A stretch of DNA of 64,000 bases from Bacillus sp. SKDU12 (GTDB lineage Bacteria; Bacillota; Bacilli; Bacillales; Bacillaceae): the NCBI RefSeq assembly GCF_010093085.1, contig NZ_MSRC01000003.1:248001-312000 (forward strand), read 5' to 3'. A program made the position numbers and the translations under genes. The notes beneath the pieces were generated by a model. The model worked only from the letters and a program-made list of their open reading frames with translations, ran no database searches and was not told the DNA's origin. Positions 39,142 through 49,565 of the stretch are shown here, in pieces (position 1 is the stretch's first letter; each line of letters begins with the position of its first letter).

Positions 39142-39849
39142 TTGAAAATAAAGCGTTCCTTCATAAGCATCAGTGTGCTTATGGTCATCTTTGGCCTCAT
39201 GATATCAGTTCAGTTTAATTCATTAAAGCATCCCCAAGTCCGAGATACAAGAGATATGTGGGAGATTAGAGAAGAACTGACAGCTGAGCAGAAAAAGCAG
39301 GGAAAACTGCTGGCTGAAATAAACAAATATGACAAACTGCTGAATAGCTACTCGCAATCGAAAGAAATGACAAAAGAAACCGCGCTCAATATTACCTTGC
39401 AAACCTTAAAAAAAACAGCTGGCATGACCGATATAACGGGTAGCGGAATTGTCATCACCATTTCCCCGCTTTTTTCTGAAAGCTTGACAGGAAAGCCGAT
39501 CGAAAATCCGCCACCGGATTTGCTCAAGAAGCTGATCAATGAACTTAACTCCTTCGGTGCAGAACATATTTCGATTAATGAGCGAAGAGTTGTGAATCAT
39601 ACAGTCATAAGAGATATAAACGGCACAACGAAAATAGACGGATACGGCCTTGACGATGGTCCTTTAACAGTAAAAGTTCTTGCCGAAGATCCGGACATGC
39701 TGTACAGCAGAGTGAAGGGATCAGGTCTTGAGGACCTTTTTGCATCTGAGAATTTAGCACTAAAAGCCGGGAAATCTGAAAGCAAACTAACATTAAAAGC
39801 ATACGACAGACCATTGGACATCCAACATCTGAAACTGCTTAAGGACTGA
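39142..39849 (+). CDS. ylxX: DUF881 family membrane protein YlxX
   Basis: Second DUF881 paralogue, 235 residues, with an N-terminal helix (about 7-23), short coiled coil and outer domain (GSGIVITISPLF, LINELNSFGAEHISINERRVV). It is clearly homologous to YlxW next door, pointing to a tandem duplication. The TTG at 39142 follows GGGTGAAAC. Function is unknown. Confidence 0.9.
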   Translation: MKIKRSFISISVLMVIFGLMISVQFNSLKHPQVRDTRDMWEIREELTAEQKKQGKLLAEINKYDKLLNSYSQSKEMTKETALNITLQTLKKTAGMTDITGSGIVITISPLFSESLTGKPIENPPPDLLKKLINELNSFGAEHISINERRVVNHTVIRDINGTTKIDGYGLDDGPLTVKVLAEDPDMLYSRVKGSGLEDLFASENLALKAGKSESKLTLKAYDRPLDIQHLKLLKD

Positions 39850-39867
39850 AAAGGGAGGAGAATTGTC

Positions 39868-40233
39868 ATGTGGCTGCCCGTGCTGGGACTGGTGCTCGGA
39901 ATAGCGATTGGACTGATGACAAACTTAACGATACCGAGTGAATACTCAAACTATTTATCGCTTGCCGTGCTAGCTGCACTTGATACATTAATTGGCGGAA
40001 TCAGGGCGCACTTACAAGGTACATATGATGAAATGGTATTTGTTTCCGGTTTCTTTTTTAATATTATATTGGCAATAAGTTTAGCTTTTCTGGGAGTCCA
40101 TCTTGGTGTAGACTTGTATTTAGCGGGTATTTTCGCATTTGGGGTCAGATTATTTCAGAATATTGCCGTTATCAGAAGAAATCTACTTACAAAATGGACT
40201 GTATCTAAAAAAAATAAAAAAAATGTGATATAA
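39868..40233 (+). CDS. sbp: small basic protein Sbp (DUF1290)
   Basis: Membrane protein of 121 residues with about four hydrophobic segments and a basic C-terminal tail (RRNLLTKWTVSKKNKKN). It opens LPVLGLVLGIAIGLM and has the conserved AALDTLIGGIRAHLQG. The ATG follows GGGAGGAG. It is conserved upstream of ftsAZ in Bacillus; its function is not established. Confidence 0.9.
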   Translation: MWLPVLGLVLGIAIGLMTNLTIPSEYSNYLSLAVLAALDTLIGGIRAHLQGTYDEMVFVSGFFFNIILAISLAFLGVHLGVDLYLAGIFAFGVRLFQNIAVIRRNLLTKWTVSKKNKKNVI

Positions 40234-40345
40234 AAGAGGATATACATAGGATATAACGAATATTTTCAATAAACATAAAATGTGAAGAGCACATAAAAGA
40301 TATTTCGTTGTTATTTTTTGTTACACACTTGTAAAGCCACATTCA

Positions 40346-40374
40346 TTGTATTGTTGTTCCGCAAATAATAGAAT
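40346..40374 (+). promoter_or_regulatory. promoter of ftsA-ftsZ
   Basis: TTGTAT (40346-40351) and TAGAAT (40369-40374) are 17 bases apart, 34 bases upstream of ftsA. B. subtilis ftsAZ has several promoters, including a sigma-H one; this is the best sigma-A-like pair I see in the 174-bp spacer. Confidence 0.5.
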
Positions 40375-40407
40375 AGAAATGATTGAAATGTGAGGAGGTG
40401 CCATAGA

Positions 40408-41730
40408 ATGAACAACAATGAACTTTACGTCAGTCTTGACATCGGTACGTCCAATACAAAAGTGATCGTCGGAGAAATGACAGATGATTCCCTTAATATT
40501 ATCGGTGTGGGAAATGTTCCGTCTGAAGGTTTGAAAAAAGGCTCAATCGTTGATATAGATGAGACCGTTCATTCTATAAGAAAAGCGTTTGACCAAGCTG
40601 AAAGAATGGTAGGTTTTCCGCTTCGAAAAGCGATTGTCGGGGTTAATGGAAATTATATCAATATTCAAGATACAAATGGTGTTGTTGCAGTTTCCAGTGA
40701 AAATAAAGAAATTCAGGTTGAAGATGTGCGCCGTGTCATGGAGGCAGCACAGGTTGTTTCAATACCGCACGAACAGCTGATTGTGGACGTCATTCCGAAA
40801 CAGTTTATCGTTGATGGAAGAGATGAAATCACCGATCCTAAAAAAATGCTGGGTGTGCGACTAGAAGTAGAAGGCACCTTGATCACCGGTTCAAAAACAA
40901 TTTTACATAACTTACTCCGCTGTGTTGAAAGAGCCGGTATTGAAATAACTGATATTAGTCTTCAGCCGCTGGCAGCCGGTTCTGCTGCATTATCAAAGGA
41001 CGAGAAAAACCTTGGTGTGGCCCTCATTGATATTGGGGGAGGGTCAACAACCATTGCCGTATTCCAGAACGGTCATCTCACTTCTACCCGTGTCATTCCT
41101 CTCGGAGGCGAAAATATCACCAAAGATATCTCCATCGGATTGAGAACGTCAACAGAAGAAGCAGAACGTGTGAAAAAGCAATTTGGACATGCCTACTATG
41201 ACGAAGCCTCGGAAGATGAAGTATTTGAGGTAACCGTTATTGGCACTAATCAAAAACAAACATTTACACAGCAGGAAGCAGCGAATATCATTGAAGCAAG
41301 ACTAGAAGAAATCCTTGAAATTGTTTCAGAAGAGATTAGCAGTATGGGAATTACCGATCTGCCGGGAGGCTTTGTGCTGACAGGGGGACAAGCAGCAATG
41401 CCGGGTGTCATGTCGCTGGCACAGGATGTTCTGCAAAACAATGTCAGAGTGGCCAGCCCGAATTACATCGGTGTAAGAGATCCTCAATATATGACGGGAG
41501 TGGGCTTGATCCAATTTGCCTGCCGAAATGCAAGAATCCAAGGCAGAAAAATAGGCTTTAAGATGCCTGAAGAAGCGATACAGGAAATTGCAGTCTCATC
41601 GTCAGAGGAACTAGAGCAGCATCATCACCAAAATGAGGTGCAGAAGCGGCCAAAAGGAAAACAAAAAACACAAGCCGAACATAATAAACAGAGCAAAGTG
41701 AAAAAACTATTAAGCATGTTTTGGGAATAG
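40408..41730 (+). CDS. ftsA: cell division protein FtsA
   Basis: Actin-like ATPase of 440 residues that tethers FtsZ to the membrane. Actin-fold nucleotide motifs are [15 protein letters not shown] (phosphate 1) and [15 protein letters not shown] (phosphate 2), and the FtsA-specific 1C subdomain lies between. After a His/Gln/Lys-rich linker the last residues [11 protein letters not shown] form the amphipathic membrane-targeting helix. The ATG at 40408 follows GAGGAGGTG. ftsZ follows 35 bases downstream. Confidence 0.97.
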   Translation: MNNNELYVSLDIGTSNTKVIVGEMTDDSLNIIGVGNVPSEGLKKGSIVDIDETVHSIRKAFDQAERMVGFPLRKAIVGVNGNYINIQDTNGVVAVSSENKEIQVEDVRRVMEAAQVVSIPHEQLIVDVIPKQFIVDGRDEITDPKKMLGVRLEVEGTLITGSKTILHNLLRCVERAGIEITDISLQPLAAGSAALSKDEKNLGVALIDIGGGSTTIAVFQNGHLTSTRVIPLGGENITKDISIGLRTSTEEAERVKKQFGHAYYDEASEDEVFEVTVIGTNQKQTFTQQEAANIIEARLEEILEIVSEEISSMGITDLPGGFVLTGGQAAMPGVMSLAQDVLQNNVRVASPNYIGVRDPQYMTGVGLIQFACRNARIQGRKIGFKMPEEAIQEIAVSSSEELEQHHHQNEVQKRPKGKQKTQAEHNKQSKVKKLLSMFWE

Positions 41731-41765
41731 ATAGTTAGTCATTCGGCAGATTAGGAGGATTTAGC

Positions 41766-42914
41766 ATGTTGGAGTTCGAAACAAACGTAGACGGCTTAGC
41801 ATCAATTAAAGTAATCGGAGTAGGAGGCGGCGGAAATAACGCCGTTAACCGAATGATTGAAAATGAAGTGCAAGGAGTAGAGTACATCGCGGTAAATACC
41901 GATGCTCAAGCTCTTAACCTGTCAAAAGCAGAAGTGAAAATGCAAATCGGCGCAAAGCTGACTAGAGGATTGGGAGCAGGTGCGAATCCGGAAGTCGGAA
42001 AAAAAGCCGCTGAAGAAAGCAAAGAGCAGATTGAAGAAGCGTTAAAAGGCGCTGACATGGTATTTGTGACAGCAGGCATGGGCGGCGGAACAGGAACAGG
42101 TGCCGCACCGGTTATTGCACAGATTGCGAAAGATTTAGGCGCATTAACAGTCGGAGTCGTCACAAGACCGTTTACATTTGAAGGACGGAAAAGACAGCTT
42201 CAGGCTGCAGGCGGAATCTCAGCAATGAAAGAAGCGGTGGATACACTGATCGTAATCCCGAACGACCGAATCCTTGAAATTGTTGATAAAAACACGCCAA
42301 TGCTTGAAGCATTCCGTGAAGCGGATAATGTACTCCGCCAAGGTGTTCAAGGTATTTCAGACTTGATTGCTACACCTGGTCTTATAAACCTTGATTTTGC
42401 TGATGTGAAAACGATCATGTCAAACAAAGGATCTGCTTTGATGGGGATCGGTATTGCGACTGGTGAAAACCGCGCGGCAGAGGCAGCGAAAAAAGCAATC
42501 TCCAGCCCGCTTCTTGAAGCAGCTATTGACGGTGCGCAAGGCGTACTTATGAATATCACTGGGGGAACAAACCTCAGCTTATATGAAGTTCAGGAAGCAG
42601 CAGACATTGTCGCTTCTGCGTCTGACCAAGACGTAAACATGATTTTCGGTTCTGTTATTAATGAAAATCTAAAAGACGAGATTGTAGTGACAGTGATTGC
42701 GACTGGTTTCATCGAACAAGAGAAGGACGTGACAAAACCTCAGCGTCCAAGCTTAAACCAAAGCAATAAAACACATAACCAAAGCGTTCCGAAGCGTGAA
42801 CCAAAACGTGAGGAGCCCCAGCAACAAAACACAGCAAGCCGTCATACTTCACAGCCGGCTGATGATACGCTCGACATCCCGACATTCTTAAGAAACCGCA
42901 ATAAACGCGGCTAA
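41766..42914 (+). CDS. ftsZ: cell division protein FtsZ
   Basis: Tubulin-like GTPase that assembles the Z ring, 382 residues. The GTP-binding signature is [12 protein letters not shown] (about 103-114), preceded by [12 protein letters not shown] near the N-terminus; the T7-loop is [12 protein letters not shown] Gln/Lys-rich flexible linker leads to the conserved C-terminal peptide [17 protein letters not shown], which binds FtsA, SepF and other partners. The ATG follows TAGGAGG. Confidence 0.98.
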   Translation: MLEFETNVDGLASIKVIGVGGGGNNAVNRMIENEVQGVEYIAVNTDAQALNLSKAEVKMQIGAKLTRGLGAGANPEVGKKAAEESKEQIEEALKGADMVFVTAGMGGGTGTGAAPVIAQIAKDLGALTVGVVTRPFTFEGRKRQLQAAGGISAMKEAVDTLIVIPNDRILEIVDKNTPMLEAFREADNVLRQGVQGISDLIATPGLINLDFADVKTIMSNKGSALMGIGIATGENRAAEAAKKAISSPLLEAAIDGAQGVLMNITGGTNLSLYEVQEAADIVASASDQDVNMIFGSVINENLKDEIVVTVIATGFIEQEKDVTKPQRPSLNQSNKTHNQSVPKREPKREEPQQQNTASRHTSQPADDTLDIPTFLRNRNKRG

Positions 42915-42917
42915 TGT

Positions 42918-42956
42918 GAAGGACAAAATCGTTTTCGATTTTGTCCTTTTTATTTT
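42918..42956 (+). terminator. terminator of ftsA-ftsZ
   Basis: A 13-bp stem (AAGGACAAAATCG with CGATTTTGTCCTT) is closed by a TTTT loop and followed by a T-rich tract. Confidence 0.92.
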
Positions 42957-43081
42957 CTCCAACACTTTTCCTCTTGTAACGTCTTTTTCCCTATATACTC
43001 TTGCGAAGTTTAACAAAAAGGACTATTAGACTCGTTTTAAAACTATGACAATTTACTCATTTTCTTATATGTGAAAACCGA

Positions 43082-43110
43082 TTGACATGAAACGACAATA
43101 TTTGTAAAAG
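43082..43110 (+). promoter_or_regulatory. probable sigma-A promoter of bpr
   Basis: TTGACA (43082-43087) and TAAAAG (43105-43110) are 17 bases apart, about 100 bases upstream of bpr. The rest of the 42957-43213 spacer is AT-rich with no gene. bpr is known to be growth-phase controlled, but no operator was identified here. Confidence 0.5.
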
Positions 43111-43213
43111 AGATTGTCTACAGTTAACGTACATCGATGTTCTGACAAACTTATCATTTTTAAAAGGAGGGACGACACTTTTTTACAAAGTATGTTGAAA
43201 AAGGGGGATAAAA

Positions 43214-46200
43214 ATGAGGAAAAAAACGAAAAACAGACTCATCAGTTCTGTTTTAAGTACAGTTGTTATTGGTTCACTGCTGTTTCCAGGTGCAGCCGTG
43301 GCAAGCAGCAATAAAGGCGCCTCAACTTCTGTGAAACAGAACCTTCAATCCGCTGGATCCATTCAGAACAAAATCTCGAATTCATTAAAGAAAAGCTTTA
43401 AAAAGAAGGAAAAAACGACCTTTCTGATTAAATTTAAACATCAAGCTGACACAGAAAAAGCGGCAAAAGCTGCTGTTAAAAGAGCCAAATCGAAGAAGCT
43501 GACTGCCGCTAAGACCGAATATCAAAAGCGTTCTGCTGTTGTGTCGACGTTAAAAGTCACCGCCGATGAAACCCAGAGAGATGTCTTAACATATTTGAAC
43601 AGTCAAAAAAATAAAGGGAATGCAGAGCGAATTCACTCTTATTATGTGGTGAACGGAATTGCTGTCCATGCCTCAAAAGAGGTGATGGAAAAAGTAGCGC
43701 AGTTTCCCGAAGTGGAAAAGGTGCTTCCAAATGAGAAACGGCAGCTGTTTACATCATCCTCCTCTCCATTTCATATGAAAAAAGAACAAAAAGCTATCAA
43801 AGCAACCAACGGTGTGGAATGGAATGTAGATCAAATCGAAGCTCCGAAAGCTTGGGCGCTTGGATATGATGGAACTGGTACAGTTGTCGCGTCCATTGAT
43901 ACTGGTGTGGAATGGAACCACCCGGCATTAAAAGAGAAATATCGCGGATATCATCGGGAAAGCCCTGAGGAGCCTGATCATGAAATGAACTGGTATGATG
44001 CCATAGCGGGCGAAGCAAGCCCTTACGATGATCTGGCTCACGGCACCCATGTGACAGGTACGATGGTTGGTTCTGAACCTGATGGAACAAATCAAATCGG
44101 GGTAGCGCCAGGCGCTAAATGGATTGCGGTTAAAGCATTCTCAGAAGATGGCGGCAATGATGCTGACATTTTGGAGGCGGGTGAATGGATTTTAGCTCCA
44201 AAGGACGCAGAGGGCAACCCTCATCCGGAAATGGCTCCTGATGTTGTCAATAATTCATGGGGCGGGGGTTCAGGACTTGATGAATGGTACAGAGACATGG
44301 TCAATGCCTGGCGCGCAGCAGATATTTTTCCTGAGTTTTCAGCGGGGAATACGGATCTCTTTATTCCGGGCGGGCCTGGTTCTATCGCAAATCCGGCAAA
44401 CTATCCGGAGTCTTTTGCTACTGGTGCGACTGATCATAACAAAAAGCTTGCTGACTTTTCTCTTCAAGGACCATCTCCATATGACGAAATAAAGCCGGAA
44501 ATTTCTGCACCGGGTGTAAATATCCGGTCTTCTGTTCCCGGCCAAATATATGAGGACGGATGGGACGGCACATCCATGGCAGGTCCGCATGTGTCCGCTG
44601 TCGCCGCACTGCTGAAACAGGCGGATGCCTCACTTTCTGTCGATGAGATGGAAGATATTTTAACCAGCACAGCTGAACCGTTGAGGGATTCAACCTTTCC
44701 TGATTCTCCGAATAATGGATACGGCCATGGGTTGGTGAATGCTTTTGATGCTGTATCAGCTGTTACAGATGGTTTAGGAAAAGCAGAAGGACAAGTTTCG
44801 GTAGAAGGAGAAGATCAAGAGCCGCCTGTCTATCAGCATGAGAAAGTAACAGAATCTTTTGAAGGTGCGAGCCTGCCGCTTACTTTGACAGCTGAAGACA
44901 ATGTGAGTGTGACATCTGTAAAACTGTCCTATAAGCTGGATGAAGGTGAATGGACAGAAGTACAGGCTAAGCGAATCAGCGGTGATCACCTGAAAGGAAC
45001 GTATCAGGCAGAGATACCAAGTATAAAAGGAACGACACTGAGCTATAAGTGGAGGATTCAGGATTTTGGCGGCCATGTCGTTGAATCTGACACATACGAT
45101 GTCCCAGTGAAACCAAGTATTACAGCGGGGTATAAGCAGGACTTTGAAACTGCACCAAGCGGCTGGATTGCAAGCGGAATAAATAATAGCTGGGAATGGG
45201 GAATTCCATCGTCAGGTCCAAACCAAGCAGCCTCAGGTGAAAAAGTGTATGGAACAAACCTGGCCGGAAACTATGCCAACTCAGCAAACATGAATCTTTT
45301 GATGCCTCCCGTTAAAGTGCCAAATTCAGGAAGTCTGTTTCTTCAATTTAAAAGCTGGCACAATTTAGAAGATGATTTTGATTATGGCTACGTTTTTGTT
45401 CTTCCAGAGGGTAAAAAAAATTGGGAGCAGGCTGGTGTCTATAATGGAAAGACACCAAGCTGGACGGACGAAGAAATTGATCTTTCCGCTTATAAAGGTC
45501 AAAACATTCAAGTGATGTTTAACCTTCAAGCTGATGAGAGCGATACACAAGAGGGTTGGTACATTGATGATGTTGGGCTTTCTGACAAATCGATCGGAAA
45601 AACAGACAAAAAGAATAAGCTCGGAGTCAAAAAGCCATATGAAAAGCAAAAGAAAAAGCCGGTAAATCCCAAAAAAGCTAAGCCGTCTGCAAATACAACG
45701 GCAAAACATCAAAGCAAAGATTTACAGCCTCAAGTGCTGCCGCTTAGAGCGCAAGTCAGTGTGGTGGAAACAGGGAAATCAACATATTCAGATCGATCCA
45801 CAGGGCAGTATACGCTGAAGCATAAAGCGGGAGATTATACGCTTATGGCAGAAGCGTACGGCTATCAATCAAAAACACAAAAAGTTTCTCTGCAAGCAGA
45901 TCAGACGACACAAGCCGATTTTACGTTAGAAGAAATGAAGAAGGGCACATTAAAAGGCACGGTCAAAAATAAAACGACAGGTGAGCCGGTAAAAGGCGCC
46001 TTCGTCTATGTAGTAGAGGATGCTGCGGTTGAACCTGCTGAAACAAACGAAAAAGGCGAATATACGCTTGAGGCCTATGAAGGCTCTTATACGATTAAAA
46101 TCGCTGCACCAAGCTATTACACTGATGAATTTTCAATTGAATTAAAGGGTGATGTAACAAAAGAAACTGCACTGGAGCCTTTTGTCGGTTATCCAGGTGA

Positions 46201-47521
46201 GATTGCATATGATGACGGAACGGCGGAAAGTGCCAGTTCCTATTCTGCAGCTGGTAACGGATGGGCAGTCAAAATGACACTGGCTGACGGCAAGGATAAA
46301 GGCATGCTTACAGGAGGACTGTTCCGATTCTGGGATGCAGAGTTTCCTGATCCTGGCGGCACAGAGTTTAAGGTCGAAGTATACGATGCTACAGGAAAAG
46401 ACGGAGCACCGGGTAAAAAAATTGCCGGCCCATTTAACGCTGAGGCCCTTCGCAATGGCGAGTGGACTAAGGTAGATCTCAGTTCAAAAGGGATTATGGT
46501 CGATAAAGACTTTTACCTCGTGTATATCCAGTCAAAACCTGATCCGTATTCACCCGGACTGGCAGTAGATGAAACCGGTCAGAACTCCGGCCGCAACTGG
46601 CAGTATATAGGGGGCGAATGGAGCCCGGCTGACAAATCTGATGGCAACTATATGATTCGCGCCTTAGTTGATTATGAAGCTTCTATACCTGAAATTACTT
46701 CACCGACGGACAAATCGTACACAAATAAAGAGAACGTTACTGTAAAAGGAAAAGCCTCTCCTGGTATAACCGTACACATTTATAATGGAGAGAAAGAAGC
46801 AGGAGAAACGAAAGCCGCTGCGGATGGCACGTTCCAAGCAGGCATCACACTCAGCAAGGGTAAAAATGAGCTGACAGCAACTGCATCAACAGACAATGGA
46901 ACAACAGATGCCTCCAGTCCTATAACGGTTACGCTTGATCAAGAGAAGCCTGAATTGACGATGGACAATCCAAAGGGCGGCGAGAAAACAAATAAAGAAA
47001 CGCTGACTGTTAAAGGGACTGTTTCCGATGACAATCTAAAAGAAGTCAAAGTGAATGGCAAAAAAGCAACGATTCAAGATGGTTCATACTCAGCTCGAAT
47101 TCTTTTGGAGAATGGAAGCAATAAGATTAAAGCGATTGCTACAGACTTAGCAGGCAACAAAACAACGAAACAAGCTGTCATTGATGTCAACTTTGACCAG
47201 CCTGTCATATCCGGTTTGATTCCTGGAAAGGACAAAACCTTAAAAGCGGGTGAATCTGTGAAAATCGCTTTCACAAGCGGCAAGGATTTAGATGCGACAT
47301 TTATTATTCGGATGCCGCTGACAAATGCAAGAGCGAGTGTGCAAAATGCCACCGAACTCCCGCTGAGAGAAATCGCTCCAGGGACATATGAAGGCTATTG
47401 GACAGCCACTTCTTCTATTAAAGCAAACGGAGCAAAAGTAGAAGTGATTGTACGAGATGATTATGGGAATGAAACTAGAAAAACAGCGAATGGAAAGCTT
47501 TATCTCCATCCTGAAAATTAA
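43214..47521 (+). CDS. bpr: bacillopeptidase F (secreted serine protease)
   Basis: Extracellular subtilisin-family protease of 1435 residues. In order: signal peptide (1-30), an I9-like propeptide (to about 194), an S8 catalytic domain with Asp229 (SIDTG), His276 (HGTHV), oxyanion Asn379 and Ser454 (GTSMAGP), a MAM/jelly-roll-like region (about 640-800, SWHNLEDDFDYGY), carboxypeptidase-regulatory-like beta repeats (about 850-1000), and C-terminal Ig-like repeats built on SPTDKSYTNKENVTVKGKA and NPKGGEKTNKETLTVKGTV. The large tail is normally trimmed after export. The ATG follows AAGGGGG. Compared with my memory of strain 168 (1433 residues) it carries many substitutions and a small length change. 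Confidence 0.95.
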   Translation: MRKKTKNRLISSVLSTVVIGSLLFPGAAVASSNKGASTSVKQNLQSAGSIQNKISNSLKKSFKKKEKTTFLIKFKHQADTEKAAKAAVKRAKSKKLTAAKTEYQKRSAVVSTLKVTADETQRDVLTYLNSQKNKGNAERIHSYYVVNGIAVHASKEVMEKVAQFPEVEKVLPNEKRQLFTSSSSPFHMKKEQKAIKATNGVEWNVDQIEAPKAWALGYDGTGTVVASIDTGVEWNHPALKEKYRGYHRESPEEPDHEMNWYDAIAGEASPYDDLAHGTHVTGTMVGSEPDGTNQIGVAPGAKWIAVKAFSEDGGNDADILEAGEWILAPKDAEGNPHPEMAPDVVNNSWGGGSGLDEWYRDMVNAWRAADIFPEFSAGNTDLFIPGGPGSIANPANYPESFATGATDHNKKLADFSLQGPSPYDEIKPEISAPGVNIRSSVPGQIYEDGWDGTSMAGPHVSAVAALLKQADASLSVDEMEDILTSTAEPLRDSTFPDSPNNGYGHGLVNAFDAVSAVTDGLGKAEGQVSVEGEDQEPPVYQHEKVTESFEGASLPLTLTAEDNVSVTSVKLSYKLDEGEWTEVQAKRISGDHLKGTYQAEIPSIKGTTLSYKWRIQDFGGHVVESDTYDVPVKPSITAGYKQDFETAPSGWIASGINNSWEWGIPSSGPNQAASGEKVYGTNLAGNYANSANMNLLMPPVKVPNSGSLFLQFKSWHNLEDDFDYGYVFVLPEGKKNWEQAGVYNGKTPSWTDEEIDLSAYKGQNIQVMFNLQADESDTQEGWYIDDVGLSDKSIGKTDKKNKLGVKKPYEKQKKKPVNPKKAKPSANTTAKHQSKDLQPQVLPLRAQVSVVETGKSTYSDRSTGQYTLKHKAGDYTLMAEAYGYQSKTQKVSLQADQTTQADFTLEEMKKGTLKGTVKNKTTGEPVKGAFVYVVEDAAVEPAETNEKGEYTLEAYEGSYTIKIAAPSYYTDEFSIELKGDVTKETALEPFVGYPGEIAYDDGTAESASSYSAAGNGWAVKMTLADGKDKGMLTGGLFRFWDAEFPDPGGTEFKVEVYDATGKDGAPGKKIAGPFNAEALRNGEWTKVDLSSKGIMVDKDFYLVYIQSKPDPYSPGLAVDETGQNSGRNWQYIGGEWSPADKSDGNYMIRALVDYEASIPEITSPTDKSYTNKENVTVKGKASPGITVHIYNGEKEAGETKAAADGTFQAGITLSKGKNELTATASTDNGTTDASSPITVTLDQEKPELTMDNPKGGEKTNKETLTVKGTVSDDNLKEVKVNGKKATIQDGSYSARILLENGSNKIKAIATDLAGNKTTKQAVIDVNFDQPVISGLIPGKDKTLKAGESVKIAFTSGKDLDATFIIRMPLTNARASVQNATELPLREIAPGTYEGYWTATSSIKANGAKVEVIVRDDYGNETRKTANGKLYLHPEN

Positions 47522-47528
47522 GTGTGAA

Positions 47529-47558
47529 AAAGCTGCCGCGAAAGGCAGCTTTTTTTAT
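47529..47558 (+). terminator. terminator of bpr
   Basis: AAGCTGCC and GGCAGCTT pair around GCGAAA, then seven T residues. Confidence 0.9.
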
Positions 47559-47576
47559 ATTCTCTCATTCATTTTC

Positions 47577-47663
47577 TCGACAAATTAAGCAGTTATCCCT
47601 GAAAAATTGTATTTTCCTCTCAACATTAATTGACAGACTTTCCCATAGAGCTTGCTTTATACT
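47577..47663 (+). promoter_or_regulatory. spoIIG promoter with Spo0A box
   Basis: TTGACA (47630-47635) and TATACT (47658-47663) are separated by 22 bases, the abnormal spacing known for the Spo0A-activated spoIIG promoter. A Spo0A-box-like sequence, TCGACA (reverse of TGTCGA), lies at 47577-47582. Spo0A~P is known to compensate for the long spacer. Confidence 0.85.
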
Positions 47664-47713
47664 TGTGAAATAAGAAGGGAAACAACGTGAGGCAAGAAAG
47701 GAAGGAGTCAGAT

Positions 47714-48643
47714 GTGAAAATCTATTTAGATGTCATTTGGCTGTTAAACTTTTGTTTTGATGCACTTTTACTTTTGCTCACGGCATTTATGTTAAAACGG
47801 CATGTGAAAAAAAGGAGACTGGTAGGCGGAGCGTTCATCGGATCAAGTATTGTCCTTTTGATGTTTACCCCTTTTTCACCGATCGTTGAACATCCGGCTG
47901 GGAAGCTGGCTTTTTCAGTTGTAATTGTGATGGTGTCATTTGGCTTTAAGAGATTCCGTTATTTTTTTCAGAATTTGTTTTCCTTTTATTTTGCCACTTT
48001 TTTAATGGGAGGGGGAATGATCGGAGCCCATTCTTTGCTGCAGTCACATTCTGTTATTCAAAACGGTGTCATGATGACCAATCAAACTGGGTTTGGAGAC
48101 CCGATCAGCTGGTTGTTTATTGTTGCCGGATTTCCAGTACTATGGTTTTTTTCTAAGAGAAGAATTGATGATATTGAAACAAAAAACATTCAATATGAGG
48201 AACGAGTCGGCGTACAGGCGGACATAGGCGGCCAAACGCTTCACATCAGAGGTTTGATTGATTCGGGCAATCAGCTGTACGATCCGCTCACAAAAACACC
48301 GGTCATGATTATTCATATTGATAAGCTGGAACCGATTTTCGGGGCAGCTGAAACGATGATCATTCGGAGCTCAGATCCATTGGAAGCCATCCGGCAGCTC
48401 GATGATTCGTTTCGCTTTTTAGATAAACTAAGGCTGATTCCATACAGAGGAGTAGGCCAGCAAAATCAATTGTTACTATGCGTTAAACCTGATCACGTAA
48501 CGATTATAACGAAAGAAGAAATGGTTTCTGCGGATAAATGCTTAATCGGCATCAGCATAACAAAGCTATCGGCAGATGGGGAGTTTGACGCCATTATTCA
48601 TCCGAAAATGCTCTCGGGCAAGGCAGTCAAACACGTTTCATAA
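47714..48643 (+). CDS. spoIIGA: sporulation sigma-E factor processing peptidase SpoIIGA
   Basis: Membrane aspartic protease that cleaves pro-sigma-E after the forespore signal from SpoIIR, 309 residues. Five N-terminal helices (to about 145) anchor it in the septum, and the C-terminal protease domain holds the active Asp183 in LIDSGNQL. The GTG at 47714 follows AAGGAG and gives the family length; an earlier in-frame start at 47687 lacks support. sigE follows 62 bases later under the same Spo0A-dependent promoter. Confidence 0.96.
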   Translation: MKIYLDVIWLLNFCFDALLLLLTAFMLKRHVKKRRLVGGAFIGSSIVLLMFTPFSPIVEHPAGKLAFSVVIVMVSFGFKRFRYFFQNLFSFYFATFLMGGGMIGAHSLLQSHSVIQNGVMMTNQTGFGDPISWLFIVAGFPVLWFFSKRRIDDIETKNIQYEERVGVQADIGGQTLHIRGLIDSGNQLYDPLTKTPVMIIHIDKLEPIFGAAETMIIRSSDPLEAIRQLDDSFRFLDKLRLIPYRGVGQQNQLLLCVKPDHVTIITKEEMVSADKCLIGISITKLSADGEFDAIIHPKMLSGKAVKHVS

Positions 48644-48705
48644 TGGTCGCAAATGTCCGTTACCTATCATACTCAAATGACGTGACATTTAGAAGGGAGA
48701 GGAAG

Positions 48706-49425
48706 ATGAAAAAACTGAAATTACGATTGACACACCTTTGGTATAAGCTGCTGATGAAACTCGGCCTGAAAAGCGATGAAGTTTATTACATAGGCGGGAG
48801 TGAAGCCCTGCCGCCGCCATTATCTAAGGATGAAGAGCAGGTTCTGTTAATGAAGCTCCCAAGCGGCGATCAGGCGGCTCGCGCCATTTTGATCGAACGC
48901 AATTTGCGGCTGGTCGTCTATATCGCCCGTAAATTTGAAAATACGGGAATTAATATAGAGGATTTAATCAGCATCGGCACGATCGGATTAATTAAAGCTG
49001 TGAATACGTTTAATCCGGAAAAGAAAATCAAGCTGGCAACCTACGCTTCCCGTTGTATAGAAAACGAAATCCTGATGTATTTAAGGAGAAATAACAAAAT
49101 CCGTTCTGAAGTTTCCTTTGATGAGCCACTTAATATTGATTGGGACGGCAATGAGCTTTTGCTTTCTGATGTGCTTGGCACTGACGATGACATTATCACA
49201 AAAGACATAGAAGCTAATGTAGATAAAAAGCTTTTGAAAAAAGCGCTTGAGCAGCTCAATGAAAGAGAAAAGCAAATCATGGAACTGCGGTTCGGGCTTG
49301 TTGGTGAAGAAGAAAAGACACAAAAGGATGTAGCAGATATGATGGGGATTTCTCAGTCCTATATTTCGCGTTTGGAGAAAAGAATTATAAAAAGATTGAG
49401 AAAAGAGTTCAACAAAATGGTGTGA
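48706..49425 (+). CDS. sigE: RNA polymerase sigma-E factor precursor
   Basis: Early mother-cell sigma factor, made as an inactive 239-residue pro-protein. The first 27 or so residues ([20 protein letters not shown]...) form an amphipathic pro-sequence removed by SpoIIGA. Region 2 ([26 protein letters not shown]) and region 4 ([24 protein letters not shown]) are clear. The ATG at 48706 follows AGAGGAAG; the frame extends upstream into spoIIGA, which was not used. Confidence 0.97.
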   Translation: MKKLKLRLTHLWYKLLMKLGLKSDEVYYIGGSEALPPPLSKDEEQVLLMKLPSGDQAARAILIERNLRLVVYIARKFENTGINIEDLISIGTIGLIKAVNTFNPEKKIKLATYASRCIENEILMYLRRNNKIRSEVSFDEPLNIDWDGNELLLSDVLGTDDDIITKDIEANVDKKLLKKALEQLNEREKQIMELRFGLVGEEEKTQKDVADMMGISQSYISRLEKRIIKRLRKEFNKMV

Positions 49426-49500
49426 AATTTTTTATGGTTATAAACCCCTTGATCTTACAGGGATTTCCTAATTTCGGATGTTTTCTCGTCTGAGTGCAGT

Positions 49501-49530
49501 GCATATTTTTCCCACCCGAGGAGATACTTA
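49501..49530 (+). promoter_or_regulatory. sigma-F/sigma-G promoter of sigG
   Basis: GCATA (49501-49505) and GGAGATACT (49520-49528) are about 14 bases apart and fit the forespore sigma-F and sigma-G consensus; spoIIIG is known to be transcribed by sigma-F and then by itself. It lies in the 140-bp sigE-sigG spacer. Confidence 0.65.
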
Positions 49531-49565
49531 ACGTTGTACAGCAGCTCCTGTAGGGAGGGAAAAAA

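Noticed and set aside
45365..45712. Minus-strand frame of 115 codons inside bpr
   Set aside because: It is antisense to a continuous bpr frame and has no supporting signals.
46680..47220. Repeats in the bpr C-terminus as a possible insertion or repeat array
   Set aside because: They are diverged protein-level Ig-like domains in frame, not DNA repeats or a mobile element.
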